Shown one piece after another: positions 1 through 8,247 of a DNA stretch of 24,824 bases (position 1 is the stretch's first letter; every line of letters begins with the position of its first letter). A program made the translations under genes and the position numbers. The stretch lies in assembly GCA_900542085.1 (NCBI GenBank), contig UQMK01000030.1, positions 1-24,824 of the forward strand, in the 5' to 3' direction. The DNA comes from an uncultured Collinsella sp. (GTDB taxonomy: Bacteria; Actinomycetota; Coriobacteriia; Coriobacteriales; Coriobacteriaceae). Under the pieces are notes generated by a model. It was not told where the DNA came from, made no database searches, and was given only the letters and a program-made list of their open reading frames with translations.

Positions 1-1733
1 GCGCGAGCTCGGGGGCACCGGTGTCGCCGAGCTTCTGCTCCGCCACAGCAGCGGCGGCGTCGGCCGCCTCGGCCGCGGCACGGGCATCGCGCTCGGCCGT
101 CAGCTGCACTTCCTCAATCTGCAGCTGGGCGGCGTCCAGCTTGGCATGCAGCTCGGCGAGCTCCTTGGCAGACGCCTCGCGCACCTCGGCGAGCTCAGCT
201 GCGGCGGCGTCCTTGGCGGCCTGCAGCTCGGCGGCATCGCGAGGCCGATTGGCAGCCAGGGCCGCAGTAGCGTCGCTCTTGACCTGCGCAACCTGCTCGG
301 CGGCCGTCTGCTCGGCAGCTGCGATCTTGGCATCGGCATCGGCGTGAGCGGCCGCGACCTCGGCATCGGCCTCGGCACGCATCTGCTTAAGCTGCGCCGC
401 CGCGGTCGAGCGTGCCTCTGCCGCAGCATCCTCGGCAGCCTTCTTGCCGGCCTCGACATCCTCCAGCGAGGCGCGCAGCTCCTCTACATCGGCCTCGGCA
501 ATCTGCGCGCGCTGCGTCAATGCCAGCTCACGCGTCTTAGCCTCGTCCAGCTCGTCGGCCAGGTCGTCACGCTCGTCGGTCAGTGCATGGGCCTGAACCT
601 TCCAAGACTTGACCTGCCCCTGCAGCTCCTCAATCTGCTCGCGAGCCTCGGCCAGCGCCTGCTCGGCGTCGAGCTGGGCCTGAGTGACCTCCTCCACAAA
701 CACGCGACGGACCTCAACGTCGGGCAGGTCGGGGCTATCGACCTGCACCTCCTTAATCTCCTTAATAAACTTGGGCGCCACCGGCTCGGGATGCACGCTC
801 TCGAGCTCCTGCAGATTGCGCTCGTCGTCGGTCAGGCTCTTAAAGACGGTGTAGTTGTTGATGAGGTTGGTGTACATCTGCACCATGTACTCGTCATCGA
901 ACGCCAGCGCCTGCTGCTGCACATCGATGTTGTAGCCCACCTTGTCGTAGCGCTCCATAAACTGCCACAGCTGGTAGCACTTGCGGTAGTTGGGATCCTT
1001 CATGATGAGGTTGGTTCGCTGGATGGGGCTGCGGACCGCGCTGCAGCCGTTCATGATCTGGCAGAACGACGCGCCACGCAGCGCCATGACCAGACGGCGC
1101 ACGCGGTCGATGCGCATAAAGACGTCCATGTTGTCGGCATCGTTCTCGGCAAAGCTCTGGCGGTTCTTGACCGTCATCTCGACGTTGTACTCGATCTCTT
1201 CGTACGCGTCGTCGATCTTGCTGTGCATCTTAAATCGGTTGCGGATCTCGTTGCCCGTCGACCAAAAGATCACGTCGGTACGCTTGTCCACAAACGTCAG
1301 CAGGCGCTGAATCAGGTGGTAGATAAAGCGGTTCTCGTACAGGTCGTACGTCTCGACGGTACTGACGTTGAGGATGCGCGTGGGGTGGACGTCACCATCG
1401 TCGCTCGGCGCTAGGAACTGCGTGTTCTGGCTCAGATGGCGAACGCTATCGGCGCTGATCTTTTTGGCGAGCGAGACCGGCACCACCTCTTCCTCGGTGG
1501 TGATAAAGCGGCGCGGATTTTCGATGATGGTGTTGATGGCGTCGAGCGAGTCCTCGATCATGCTGATCCACTCCTCGTCCACCACCTTGACGAGCTCCTC
1601 GCGCTGCTGCTCGATCGTGGTGCCCGAGGCCTGCGCCATCTCAAACAGATAGCGGAAGTAGCGGCTGTCCTCCTGGATGGGCTCCATCTGCTCGGAGAAG
1701 CTGGTATAGAGGTCCTGAATGGTCTCGGACATG
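1..1733 (-). CDS. DUF2357-like protein with long coiled coil (3' end outside window)
   Basis: Reading the minus strand from the ATG at 1733 stays open for 577 codons to the window edge, so the C-terminus is missing. A GGAG Shine-Dalgarno lies about 8 bases upstream. Residues about 85-300 resemble the DUF2357 family: 'PVSLAKKI' near 85, 'TYDLYENRFIYHLIQRLL' at 128-145, and 'TNLIMKDPNYRKCYQLW' at 240-256. From about residue 345 the protein is Ala/Glu/Gln-rich heptad sequence (AEAREQIEELQ and similar) to the edge, a long coiled coil. DUF2357 proteins are usually found beside McrB-like ATPases and often carry a PD-(D/E)XK nuclease domain. I see no nuclease motif in the visible part; the coiled coil occupies that place. 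It follows the AAA+ gene by 98 bp on the same strand, so the two are probably partners. Role in the exported-protein operon is inference. Family assignment moderately sure; function unknown. Confidence 0.75.
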
Positions 1734-1831
1734 GGTTACTCCATAGGTTGGATCGATCGGGAAGGGGCGCGGCGACACCACACTGGGCAAACGCTACTGA
1801 TTATCTTGTCCCACGCCCCGCGCTTACGGCA

Positions 1832-3523
1832 TTAGTAGAAGTTCTGGATCCGCTGCAGATACATGACGGAATCGGGCAAGCCGCCCTCGCCAAAGGTCTT
1901 CTCGATGTACTCGATCAGGCCCTTCATCTCGTCGCGCACAAAGCTCACGTTCATGGACTCAAACTTCTTGAGCACCTTGCGGGCGATGATGTAGTCCATG
2001 CCGCCCAGCTCGGTGCCGCCGCACGCCACGTACACGGGGATAAAGTCGTACATCTGCTTGATGATACGGTTACCAAAGGCCAGCTTAAAGCGGGTCTGCA
2101 GGTACTGGTCCAGCTTGTGCATCTTCTGGAGCAGCTCCTCGTCGATCACGTACTCGACCTTTGCCTTCTGGAACAGATACTGCAGATGCTCGGCCGTCAC
2201 GTGCACGCGCTCGTGCGGCTCGCATTCAAACGCGTCGGCGCGCTCGTTGAGCTCGATAGGGATCGCACGGTCGTACACCTTGTCCGTGATGGTAAAGGTG
2301 GAGTCGTCGTTGTTGGCCGTGCCGATAAACCACAGGCTGTCGGGAATGGTGAGCTTGCCGTCGTGCAGGCCCTTGGGGTCGGCCGCCCACTGGGTGGGGA
2401 CCAGATCGAGCACCCACTCGTCGTGGCTGGGCATCTCGAGCACCGACAGGATCTCGGCAAAGTAGTACTCCACGCGGGCGAGGTTCATCTCGTCGAGCAC
2501 GATCATAGACGGGTCCTGGCGAAGGCCCGCCTCGTACACGGCGCGGAGGAACTCGGTCTCGTTAAAGCGCTTGGAAAACTCGTTGAAGTAGCCCAGCACC
2601 TCGGTGCGATCGCGAAAACTCGGCTGCACCGACACGATGGTCGCAGGGTTGTCCAGGTAGCGGCTAAAGCTGTAGGGCAGCGAGGTCTTACCGGTACCCG
2701 AGATACCCTCCAGGATCAGTAGCTTGGAGGCGGCCATGCCGGCCACAAAGCGGCGGATGACCTCGGGCGTGTAGTAGAGCTTCATCTGGCTGCAGGCGAA
2801 CGCGCGGAAGCTGTCGACAAAGTCCTCCAGCGAGATGGCATCGTCGTAGGCCGGCGATTCCCAGTCGCGGTACTTAAGGTCCACAAGGGACAGCTTGGGG
2901 AAGCGGTTGGCCTGGGCGATTTCCTTTTCCTCGGCAAGGGTCTTGGCCTCGACGGTGGCCTTGGCCATTGCGGCCGCGGCATCCTTGACGCCCTCGCCAT
3001 CGAGCGCGAGCGACGCGTTGCCCGACACCACGGCAGCCGTGGCGCCCTCGCCCGCAGGCGCACCCGCGGCGGCGCCCACCACGTTGCCCACCGTGGGCAG
3101 GTGGTCGTCGGCCAGGGCCGAGGCGCCCACGTACGGAATCTGCTTGGTGCCGCCCATGGCATTGACCTTGAGCGCCAGCAGCTTGTTCTTCTCGTCCATG
3201 ATGTCGAGCACCTGCTTGTTCAGGCGGCCGATCTCGCGATAGAGCGCCTTGTTGGACGTGTCGTCGCGATGCAGGCGGCGGTTGATGCGGTAGCGGTGGA
3301 CCAGAATGGCCACGATCAGCACGGGGACCGCGATGAGCATGGCAAACAGAATGACCGCGCCAATTTTGCCCACCAGGTCAAACGTGGTGAAGTAGGTCAT
3401 AAAGATGTTGAAGTACTCAACCCAGCCAAACACCAGCAGGTTAAGGATAGAGCTCACGACGGCAACGACGTTGTAGACGACCTTTGCCAGCAGCTCCCAG
3501 GCAAATCCCAGAAACTCACTCAC
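1832..3523 (-). CDS. Membrane-anchored McrB-like AAA+ ATPase
   Basis: 563 residues starting at GTG 3523, with GGAGG 7 bases upstream inside the preceding gene; it overlaps the signal peptidase gene by 8 bp, implying translational coupling. Two hydrophobic segments (about 8-35 and 50-76) make an N-terminal membrane anchor, followed by a basic stretch and a short helical/coiled region (90-120), an Ala/Gly-rich linker (140-195), then the ATPase. Visible motifs are Walker A GISGTGKTS (273-281), Walker B IVLDEMN followed by LARVEYYFAE (341-357), the sensor-1 stretch GTANNDDSTF (401-410) and an arginine in KVYDRA (R419). The LDEMNxARVEYYFAE signature is typical of McrB-type GTPase/ATPases. There is no DNA-binding domain at the N-terminus as in classical McrB. 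Location between a signal peptidase and a DUF2357 protein suggests a membrane-linked remodelling machine rather than restriction; this is inference. Confidence 0.88.
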   Translation of the reverse strand: MSEFLGFAWELLAKVVYNVVAVVSSILNLLVFGWVEYFNIFMTYFTTFDLVGKIGAVILFAMLIAVPVLIVAILVHRYRINRRLHRDDTSNKALYREIGRLNKQVLDIMDEKNKLLALKVNAMGGTKQIPYVGASALADDHLPTVGNVVGAAAGAPAGEGATAAVVSGNASLALDGEGVKDAAAAMAKATVEAKTLAEEKEIAQANRFPKLSLVDLKYRDWESPAYDDAISLEDFVDSFRAFACSQMKLYYTPEVIRRFVAGMAASKLLILEGISGTGKTSLPYSFSRYLDNPATIVSVQPSFRDRTEVLGYFNEFSKRFNETEFLRAVYEAGLRQDPSMIVLDEMNLARVEYYFAEILSVLEMPSHDEWVLDLVPTQWAADPKGLHDGKLTIPDSLWFIGTANNDDSTFTITDKVYDRAIPIELNERADAFECEPHERVHVTAEHLQYLFQKAKVEYVIDEELLQKMHKLDQYLQTRFKLAFGNRIIKQMYDFIPVYVACGGTELGGMDYIIARKVLKKFESMNVSFVRDEMKGLIEYIEKTFGEGGLPDSVMYLQRIQNFY

Positions 3524-4262
3524 TGTCGGTACCCTCCTGCTTGGACGCGTTCATCGCCGCCTCGGCCTCGGCCTTCAGACGACGGGCTTCCTCGAGCTTG
3601 GCCTCGGCCTGGGCGAGCTGCTCGGCGGCGTTATCGGCCGTAACGGCGGCAGCGCCCTTGCCCTCGGCGTCCACGATGGCGGCCGCGGCGGCCAGGCGGT
3701 CCTCCTCGGCCATAGCGCGCTTGAGGTTCATGCCCACCACGATGAGGTGATACACCTGGTAGATAAAGAACAGCAGCATGGGCAGCACGATCACAATGAG
3801 GAAGCCCATGGAGCTGGACAGGAAGTCCATGACCTTGCCCATCTGCGGCAACGCGAACAGGTACTTACCAACGATGTCGCCATCGCTGATGATGTGCGTA
3901 TCGGCCACGTCGTTGTTATCGCCCTTGGTGGTAAAGCTGCGCATGCCGTTGACCTCGTCGATCGCGGCGATGCGGTGCGTGTTGAGCGCGTACTCGTTGT
4001 CGATGATGGTGTGGAACGTCACGATGTCGCCCACCTCGAGCTTGGAGGTGTCGCACTTTTTGATGAAGATAAGGTCGCCCTTGTTAAACGTGGGCGCCAT
4101 GGAGTCGGACTGCACGGCGAGCGGGGTGAAGCCGGCGATGTCAGAGACGCTGCCGTCCTCGCGCGTGGCGAGCGTGGTAAACGCATACAGGGCCGCCACC
4201 AGGATGATGATCCACATGACGACGCTCAGTGCGATGGATGCGGCTTTTTTAACAGATTGCAT
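3516..4262 (-). CDS. sipW: SipW/ER-type signal peptidase I with C-terminal coiled coil
   Basis: 248 residues from ATG 4262, preceded by AAGGGA. A first membrane segment (9-30) leads to the extracytoplasmic catalytic domain. The nucleophile is Ser54 in QSDSM. The general base is His96 in NTHRI, where bacterial-type SPase I would have Lys; this is the Ser-His form of SipW and eukaryotic/archaeal enzymes. Further conserved parts are KGD (61-63) and TKGDNN (112-117). A second membrane segment (153-175) is followed by a charged Ala/Glu-rich tail (180-248) that should be a cytoplasmic coiled coil; SipW of Bacillus, about 190 residues, lacks such a tail. In Bacillus SipW processes TasA and TapA. Here four exported proteins with SipW-like signals are encoded directly upstream and the AAA+ gene overlaps its end, so these exported proteins are its likely substrates. 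A 60-bp gap with a small GC-rich stem separates it from the upstream gene. Confidence 0.93.
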   Translation of the reverse strand: MQSVKKAASIALSVVMWIIILVAALYAFTTLATREDGSVSDIAGFTPLAVQSDSMAPTFNKGDLIFIKKCDTSKLEVGDIVTFHTIIDNEYALNTHRIAAIDEVNGMRSFTTKGDNNDVADTHIISDGDIVGKYLFALPQMGKVMDFLSSSMGFLIVIVLPMLLFFIYQVYHLIVVGMNLKRAMAEEDRLAAAAAIVDAEGKGAAAVTADNAAEQLAQAEAKLEEARRLKAEAEAAMNASKQEGTDSE

Positions 4263-4322
4263 GATGTCCCTTACTACCGTGTCTGTCTAGGTCGTGCGCG
4301 GCCCGGTGGCCGCCGTGCATAT

Positions 4323-5126
4323 CTACTGTTCCTCGATGCCCTCAAAGCGCATCGATACTGAATAGTTAGCTCCCTTTAGCATATTAGTGCAATTTGGGTC
4401 CGTTCCCTCGAGCCATATGCGAACGGTTACCGGCTTATCCGTATCTTTTATCAGGTCGAACATATCACTGGCCGCGGTGGCAGCACCCGAGTCGAGCCCA
4501 AAGACGGTGGCCGCGCCGGACGAGCCCCCGCCCCCGTTGGGGTTGTAGACCCAAGTGTGGCCGTCGGCGGCAAAGCTCATGCGCATGGCGCTGGCCATGC
4601 CCTGCGTGTCGGAGCTAAACCGCGTGCCGGACACGCCACCGTCGCCATCCTGCCCGGTCAGGCGAACGCGCAGGTCCGTGCTGCTCATAAAGTGCAGCGT
4701 GAACTCCAGGTAGGCACCGGTGGCGGGATCGGCGGTGGAACCGTCCTCGAAAGTGAAGGTCTGGTAGTCGCTCGTGGTTACGGGCTTGAGCTTGGACGCA
4801 TCGATGTCTACGCCCTTTTCGCTGGCGATGCGCGCCGAGATCTGGTCAAAGCCCAGGCCGTGCACGTATTCGTCGAACGTAGCGTGCTCGTCCAGGTCAA
4901 AGCGCAGCGAACCGTCGGCGTTGGCGTCGATCATGAGCATGCGGGTCTTGGCGCTATCGGCGATGGAGAACCAGGCAAACGTTGCCATGGCTATCGCCAC
5001 CAGGGCAAACAGGACCAGCACCACGGTGGTGGTGAGCTTGCGGCGAAGGTCGGTGTCGGTGGGCGCGGCGGCGCTGGGCTGGCGGGTGGCGGGCGTGCAG
5101 CTGGCGGCGGGTTGCTTATGCGTCAT
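4323..5126 (-). CDS. SipW-dependent exported protein, paralog 4
   Basis: 267 residues from ATG 5126, starting 2 bp after the upstream stop codon, so very likely translationally coupled. A Thr/Ala/Pro-rich cytoplasmic leader (1-28) and RRK precede a hydrophobic core (32-48) ending in MATFAWFS (47-54). This is the same type of signal as in TasA, whose mature chain starts at a Phe-Phe pair. No other membrane segment is visible. A Gly/Ser-rich stretch (198-205) lies in the middle. Near the C-terminus is IWLEGTDPNC (237-246), followed by an alternating beta-like tail. The WLEGxDxxC motif is shared with the neighbouring exported proteins. I expect a secreted, beta-rich structural protein processed by the signal peptidase encoded next. 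Exact function unknown; membership of the paralog family is well supported. Confidence 0.85.
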   Translation of the reverse strand: MTHKQPAASCTPATRQPSAAAPTDTDLRRKLTTTVVLVLFALVAIAMATFAWFSIADSAKTRMLMIDANADGSLRFDLDEHATFDEYVHGLGFDQISARIASEKGVDIDASKLKPVTTSDYQTFTFEDGSTADPATGAYLEFTLHFMSSTDLRVRLTGQDGDGGVSGTRFSSDTQGMASAMRMSFAADGHTWVYNPNGGGGSSGAATVFGLDSGAATAASDMFDLIKDTDKPVTVRIWLEGTDPNCTNMLKGANYSVSMRFEGIEEQ

Positions 5127-5128
5127 GG

Positions 5129-6115
5129 CTACTCACCGTCCAAGGTCGCAAAGAGCGCCAGGTGCAAGGTGCCCGGATCTTGATAGAGATAGTCGGCGCT
5201 ATCGGGGTCGGTGCCCTCGATGTAGTAATAGATATCCAGACGATAGGTCTGGCCAAGCCCCAGCGTGGCGAGCGAGTTTTGCGGGCGCGTGGCCGTCTCG
5301 CTCGTGTCCAGCGTAAAGGCGGCCGGGTCCTGCGTCACGTTGGTACCGCAAGCGGGCTGGCCGTTTTGCCAGCCCAGCAGCATGCCATCGGCGTAGCCGG
5401 CAAGGCCAGCCGGGGCGGTCGTGGGATGCTCGCCGCGATGGCCGCTGTCGGAACTGTCGAGCTCAAAGATGTTGGTGGCGAGCACCTGGTTGCCGCTCGA
5501 GACCTTAATGCCCACACGGGCTGCGCGCAGCAGCTCGGCATCGGCGCCCTGCGGGACCAGCGATTCGGCCAGATACAGGTTGACCTTGCCCCTTACTTTG
5601 CTGGCGCCCGTTCCGGTAATGGTGGGGCGCAGGTCAATCCAGCCGTGGTAGAAGGCGGAGCCGTTGTCTTTTGCCTGCTCAAACACTGTGGCATCGCCGG
5701 CAGAGTTGTTTTGCGCACAGGCAGCAAAGCCGTTGAGGTCAAAGGTCGAGACCGGGTAGAGCGTCACGGCGCCGCTCGCGGTGGAAATTAGGGAAACGTC
5801 GCCCTGCTGCGACCAGCTGCCGCGGTCGGCGTCACCCAGCTCCAGCACCAGCTTGGACGTGTCGCTGTGCACGCTCACCGAGTTGGTGTTGACCTTCATG
5901 TTGTTGGTAAACCAGGCGTAGGTCGCGACGCCCAAAGTGGCGGCGAGCGCCACCATAACGAGCGCGATGTAGGCACGCGCGCGGCGGGCGTGGCGGCGGG
6001 TGACGACGCCCTCGAGGTGTGAACACTCGGCAGCTGCGCTGGAGGGGGCCGCGGGGCTCTCACTCTGGGTTTTGGCCTCGCGGCTATCTGCTGGCATGTG
6101 CCTCTGATCTTCCAT
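5129..6115 (-). CDS. SipW-dependent exported protein, paralog 3
   Basis: 328 residues. I chose ATG 6115 because AGGGGG lies 9 bases upstream and the preceding gene stops only 13 bp away; a reading frame continues further upstream but overlaps that gene. A polar leader (1-47, ending in HARRARA) precedes the hydrophobic core (49-66) and LGVATYAWFTNN (61-72). Family landmarks follow in order: LYPVSTFDLNGF, NLYLAES, AARVGIKV, and near the C-terminus YIEGTDPDS (about 298-306). In this copy the tryptophan of the C-terminal motif is tyrosine and the cysteine is serine. A predicted secreted beta-rich structural protein; like its neighbours it lacks an LPXTG anchor. Function is inferred from operon context with the signal peptidase. 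Confidence 0.84.
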   Translation of the reverse strand: MEDQRHMPADSREAKTQSESPAAPSSAAAECSHLEGVVTRRHARRARAYIALVMVALAATLGVATYAWFTNNMKVNTNSVSVHSDTSKLVLELGDADRGSWSQQGDVSLISTASGAVTLYPVSTFDLNGFAACAQNNSAGDATVFEQAKDNGSAFYHGWIDLRPTITGTGASKVRGKVNLYLAESLVPQGADAELLRAARVGIKVSSGNQVLATNIFELDSSDSGHRGEHPTTAPAGLAGYADGMLLGWQNGQPACGTNVTQDPAAFTLDTSETATRPQNSLATLGLGQTYRLDIYYYIEGTDPDSADYLYQDPGTLHLALFATLDGE

Positions 6116-6128
6116 ATTGCTCGCCCCC

Positions 6129-6965
6129 TTATGCCTTGGCCGCGGCAAAGGCAAGCTGCAACACCACATCGCGGGCCTGGGCCTCGTCGATGCAATTGGC
6201 GTCGCAGCCTTCCATGTACACAACGTAGCGAACGCTTGCCACCTCGTTGGCGGCCAGCATGCAGATGGGCGTAGCACCCGCGCACGCCGTGGGCGTGTCG
6301 CCGGTGCCGTCCATGCTGTAGGCGCTTATGGAGCGCGCAGGGTCGGCGGTGTAGGTCCAGCCCGAGGCGCCCGCTGCCACAACCACGCCGTCTTGCGCGG
6401 TGGTGCGCCTGCTGGTGGCACCCGCGGTGCTGCCCAGGTCGTCGCAGGTAAAGATATGCGTTTGCGTACCCGACTGGGTCGTAATTACCAGACCCAGGCG
6501 CAGCGCGGCCAGCAGCTGCGGGTCGCTCGTCACGCTCATCTGGCCCGGATACAGGTACACGTTGAGCGCGCTGTCGCCGCCCTTAAGGTACAGCGTCCCC
6601 GAAAGAGCATAGCCGTCCAGCCGCGCGGTGCAGTCGGCGTAGTCGGTCGTGATGCCCGCGGCGTTTTGGAACGTGCCGCGCCAAAAGCGGGAAAGGTCTG
6701 ACGTCGAGATGGGATAGAGCGTCTTGTCGGCCGCGACAAGCGCGGCCGTCGTGTCCCAGGGTCCGTTGGCCGAAAGACCAATCTGCAGGTCGGAGCCCTC
6801 GTCGCTTACCGTATGCGCCACGGGCGTCACGTTGGTGTAGCGCGAGTTGCTAAACCAGGCGTAGGTGGCGGCGCTCAGGGCAGCTACCAGCACCAACATC
6901 CATGCGGCCGCGGCAACCATGCGACGGCGCGAACCTAGGACATCTTTGATGTTCGATGCACTCAT
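6129..6965 (-). CDS. SipW-dependent exported protein, paralog 2
   Basis: 278 residues from ATG 6965, with AGGGGG just upstream and the previous stop codon 11 bp away. Basic GSRRRM (11-16) precedes a hydrophobic core (17-33) and AATYAWFSNS (32-41). Landmarks shared with the other copies: LYPISTSDLSRFW (83-95), LNVYLYPGQ (134-142), ALRLGLVI (154-161) and YMEGCDANC (250-258). Four or more cysteines (112, 174, 228, 235, 254, 258) could form disulfides outside the cell. The chain ends a few residues after the motif in an alternating hydrophobic stretch. It is placed second in the gene block; most likely a secreted structural subunit. No enzymatic motif is seen. Confidence 0.84.
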   Translation of the reverse strand: MSASNIKDVLGSRRRMVAAAAWMLVLVAALSAATYAWFSNSRYTNVTPVAHTVSDEGSDLQIGLSANGPWDTTAALVAADKTLYPISTSDLSRFWRGTFQNAAGITTDYADCTARLDGYALSGTLYLKGGDSALNVYLYPGQMSVTSDPQLLAALRLGLVITTQSGTQTHIFTCDDLGSTAGATSRRTTAQDGVVVAAGASGWTYTADPARSISAYSMDGTGDTPTACAGATPICMLAANEVASVRYVVYMEGCDANCIDEAQARDVVLQLAFAAAKA

Positions 6966-6976
6966 CCCTGGCCCCC

Positions 6977-7861
6977 TTACGAACGCTTGCCGGCAAAGCG
7001 CAGTGCCAGCGATTGCAGGCTGGTGGCGGCCAGATTGTTGGTGCAGTCGGGGTCGCAGCCTTCCAGCCACACGTACACATCCACGCGCACGGGCGTGCTA
7101 CGGTCGGCGCCCTTGGCAGCGGCTGGCAGGCTGCAGATCTTGGTCGTGGCCTCCTTGAGGCCCACGATGCCGGTGTCTTCGTTGTAGTCGCAGAAGTTTG
7201 CGCTGGTCAGCTGGTCAAAATGAACCGTGGCGCCGTCGGAGCGGTTGCTGTCGAGCACCAGGTGGTTCTGCTCGTTCTCGCCGGCATCCTTGCCGTCAAG
7301 CGTGTTGTAGCGCGCCTGGGGATTGTGCTCGCCCGAGACCTCAAAGACGTACTGGCCCGTAACGGTATCGCCCTGCCCTGGAGCATAGGCGACCAGCCCA
7401 ACGCGCAGGGCGGTGGAGATGGGGTTTGCCGGATCTTGCTCGGTAAAGTCGATGCCCGACAGGTACACGTCAGTTGCGGCCGAGTTGGTGGCCAGGTACA
7501 GGGAGGTCTTGTAATAGTCGGAATGCTCGGCCGCGCCAAACATGCTGGCAAACAGCGAATCCTGCGTGGTTCCGCCGGTAAAGCCCGTTACCTTTTGGAA
7601 GCCGTTGAGCACGTTGTCGGTCGAGACGGGATCGAGCAGACCTGCAAAGCTCAGGCCGGCGTTGGTCTTGTATTCGCCGTCGTACTCGTTGGAGATAAGG
7701 AAGGTGACGCCCGTGCCCGCGGCCATCTTGACGTCGGTGATATGGCGGTTGGCATTGTAGATGTACCAGGCATACGTTACGGCTCCGGCAGCAGCAAGGG
7801 CCACCAGCAACGTGGCGAGCATGCGATTGAACTGTTTTTGCAGCGAACGCGCGTCCGACAT
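6977..7861 (-). CDS. SipW-dependent exported protein, paralog 1 (first gene of block)
   Basis: 294 residues from ATG 7861, with a strong purine-rich GGGGGAGGGG directly upstream; the frame extends 17 codons further but without a better site. A short basic start precedes a hydrophobic core (14-27) and AVTYAWYIYN (27-36), the signal type of the family with Tyr in place of Phe. Landmarks: LDPVSTDNVLNGF, TDVYLSGIDF, ALRVGLVAY and YVWLEGCDPDC (263-273). It is the first gene of the block that continues to the signal peptidase, AAA+ ATPase and DUF2357 genes. The upstream region is shared with the divergent tRNA-Val gene. I could not find a convincing sigma-70 promoter for it. Probably a secreted structural protein; function inferred from context. 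Confidence 0.84.
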   Translation of the reverse strand: MSDARSLQKQFNRMLATLLVALAAAGAVTYAWYIYNANRHITDVKMAAGTGVTFLISNEYDGEYKTNAGLSFAGLLDPVSTDNVLNGFQKVTGFTGGTTQDSLFASMFGAAEHSDYYKTSLYLATNSAATDVYLSGIDFTEQDPANPISTALRVGLVAYAPGQGDTVTGQYVFEVSGEHNPQARYNTLDGKDAGENEQNHLVLDSNRSDGATVHFDQLTSANFCDYNEDTGIVGLKEATTKICSLPAAAKGADRSTPVRVDVYVWLEGCDPDCTNNLAATSLQSLALRFAGKRS

Positions 7862-7934
7862 GCCCCTCCCCCAGATGCCGTGTTGTAAACTGCCTGGACA
7901 CCATTTGCCCATAATGGAGTTATTCTACGCGAAT

Positions 7935-7980
7935 GTGCTGTTCGTCGGGGGTACAAACGCGACTTTCCGCGTGCTGTTCG
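7935..7980. repeat. 10-bp direct repeat upstream of the exported-protein block
   Basis: GTGCTGTTCG occurs at 7935-7944 and again at 7971-7980, 36 bp apart, 75-120 bp upstream of the first gene of the block. It may be a pair of regulator sites for the minus-strand block, but a chance repeat is possible. Confidence 0.35.
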
Positions 7981-8033
7981 CGCTACATCGGGGCGGATAG
8001 GGTCGCAAATCGCCGCTTTTTAAAAAATAGTTC

Positions 8034-8062
8034 TTGCCACTGGGCGGGAGCTCCGTTATATT
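8034..8062 (+). promoter_or_regulatory. Promoter of tRNA-Val
   Basis: TTGCCA (8034-8039), a 17-bp spacer and TATATT (8057-8062) make a near-consensus sigma-70 promoter. The expected start is about 23 bases before the mature tRNA. Confidence 0.8.
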
Positions 8063-8091
8063 ATTCCCTGCGCACTCGCGCACCCTTGATC

Positions 8092-8166
8092 GGGCGTTTA
8101 GCTCAGGGGGAGAGCGCTTCCCTGACACGGAAGAGGTCAGAAGTTCAAATCTTCTAACGCCCACCA
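8092..8166 (+). tRNA. tRNA-Val (anticodon GAC)
   Basis: A full cloverleaf can be drawn: acceptor GGGCGTT (8092-8098) pairs with AACGCCC (8156-8162). The anticodon stem CTTCC/GGAAG encloses loop CTGACAC with anticodon GAC at 8124-8126, and the T-arm AGAAG-TTCAAAT-CTTCT is perfect. Discriminator A and an encoded CCA end at 8166. GAC reads the valine codon GUC (and GUU by wobble). It is a single tRNA transcription unit with its own promoter and terminator, divergent from the exported-protein block. Confidence 0.96.
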
Positions 8167-8174
8167 AATGTTCG

Positions 8175-8210
8175 CAGCTCAGAGGCGAAGCCTCTGAGCT
8201 GTTTTGTTTT
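8175..8210 (+). terminator. Intrinsic terminator of tRNA-Val
   Basis: A perfect 12-bp stem CAGCTCAGAGGC / GCCTCTGAGCTG with a GAA loop is followed by TTTTGTTTT. Confidence 0.93.
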
Positions 8211-8247
8211 ACGCCGCCAAGCCAAAAGGGCGCCGCAGCACCCAAAG

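Noticed and set aside
146..2722. Long plus-strand open frames opposite the DUF2357 and AAA+ genes
   Set aside because: They are antisense shadows of GC-rich codons; they show repetitive Leu/Val/His/Gly composition, no ribosome site, and the opposite strand carries clear family motifs.
1..3523. McrBC-type restriction system
   Set aside because: The ATPase has a membrane anchor instead of a DNA-binding domain, the partner shows no nuclease motif within the window, and the context is protein export. The missing C-terminus keeps a small doubt.
4323..7861. Type IV pilin-like subunits
   Set aside because: There is no prepilin peptidase site (G|FxxxE) before the hydrophobic segment, and no pilus ATPase or PilC gene; the signal ends in ATYAWF and a SipW-type peptidase is present.
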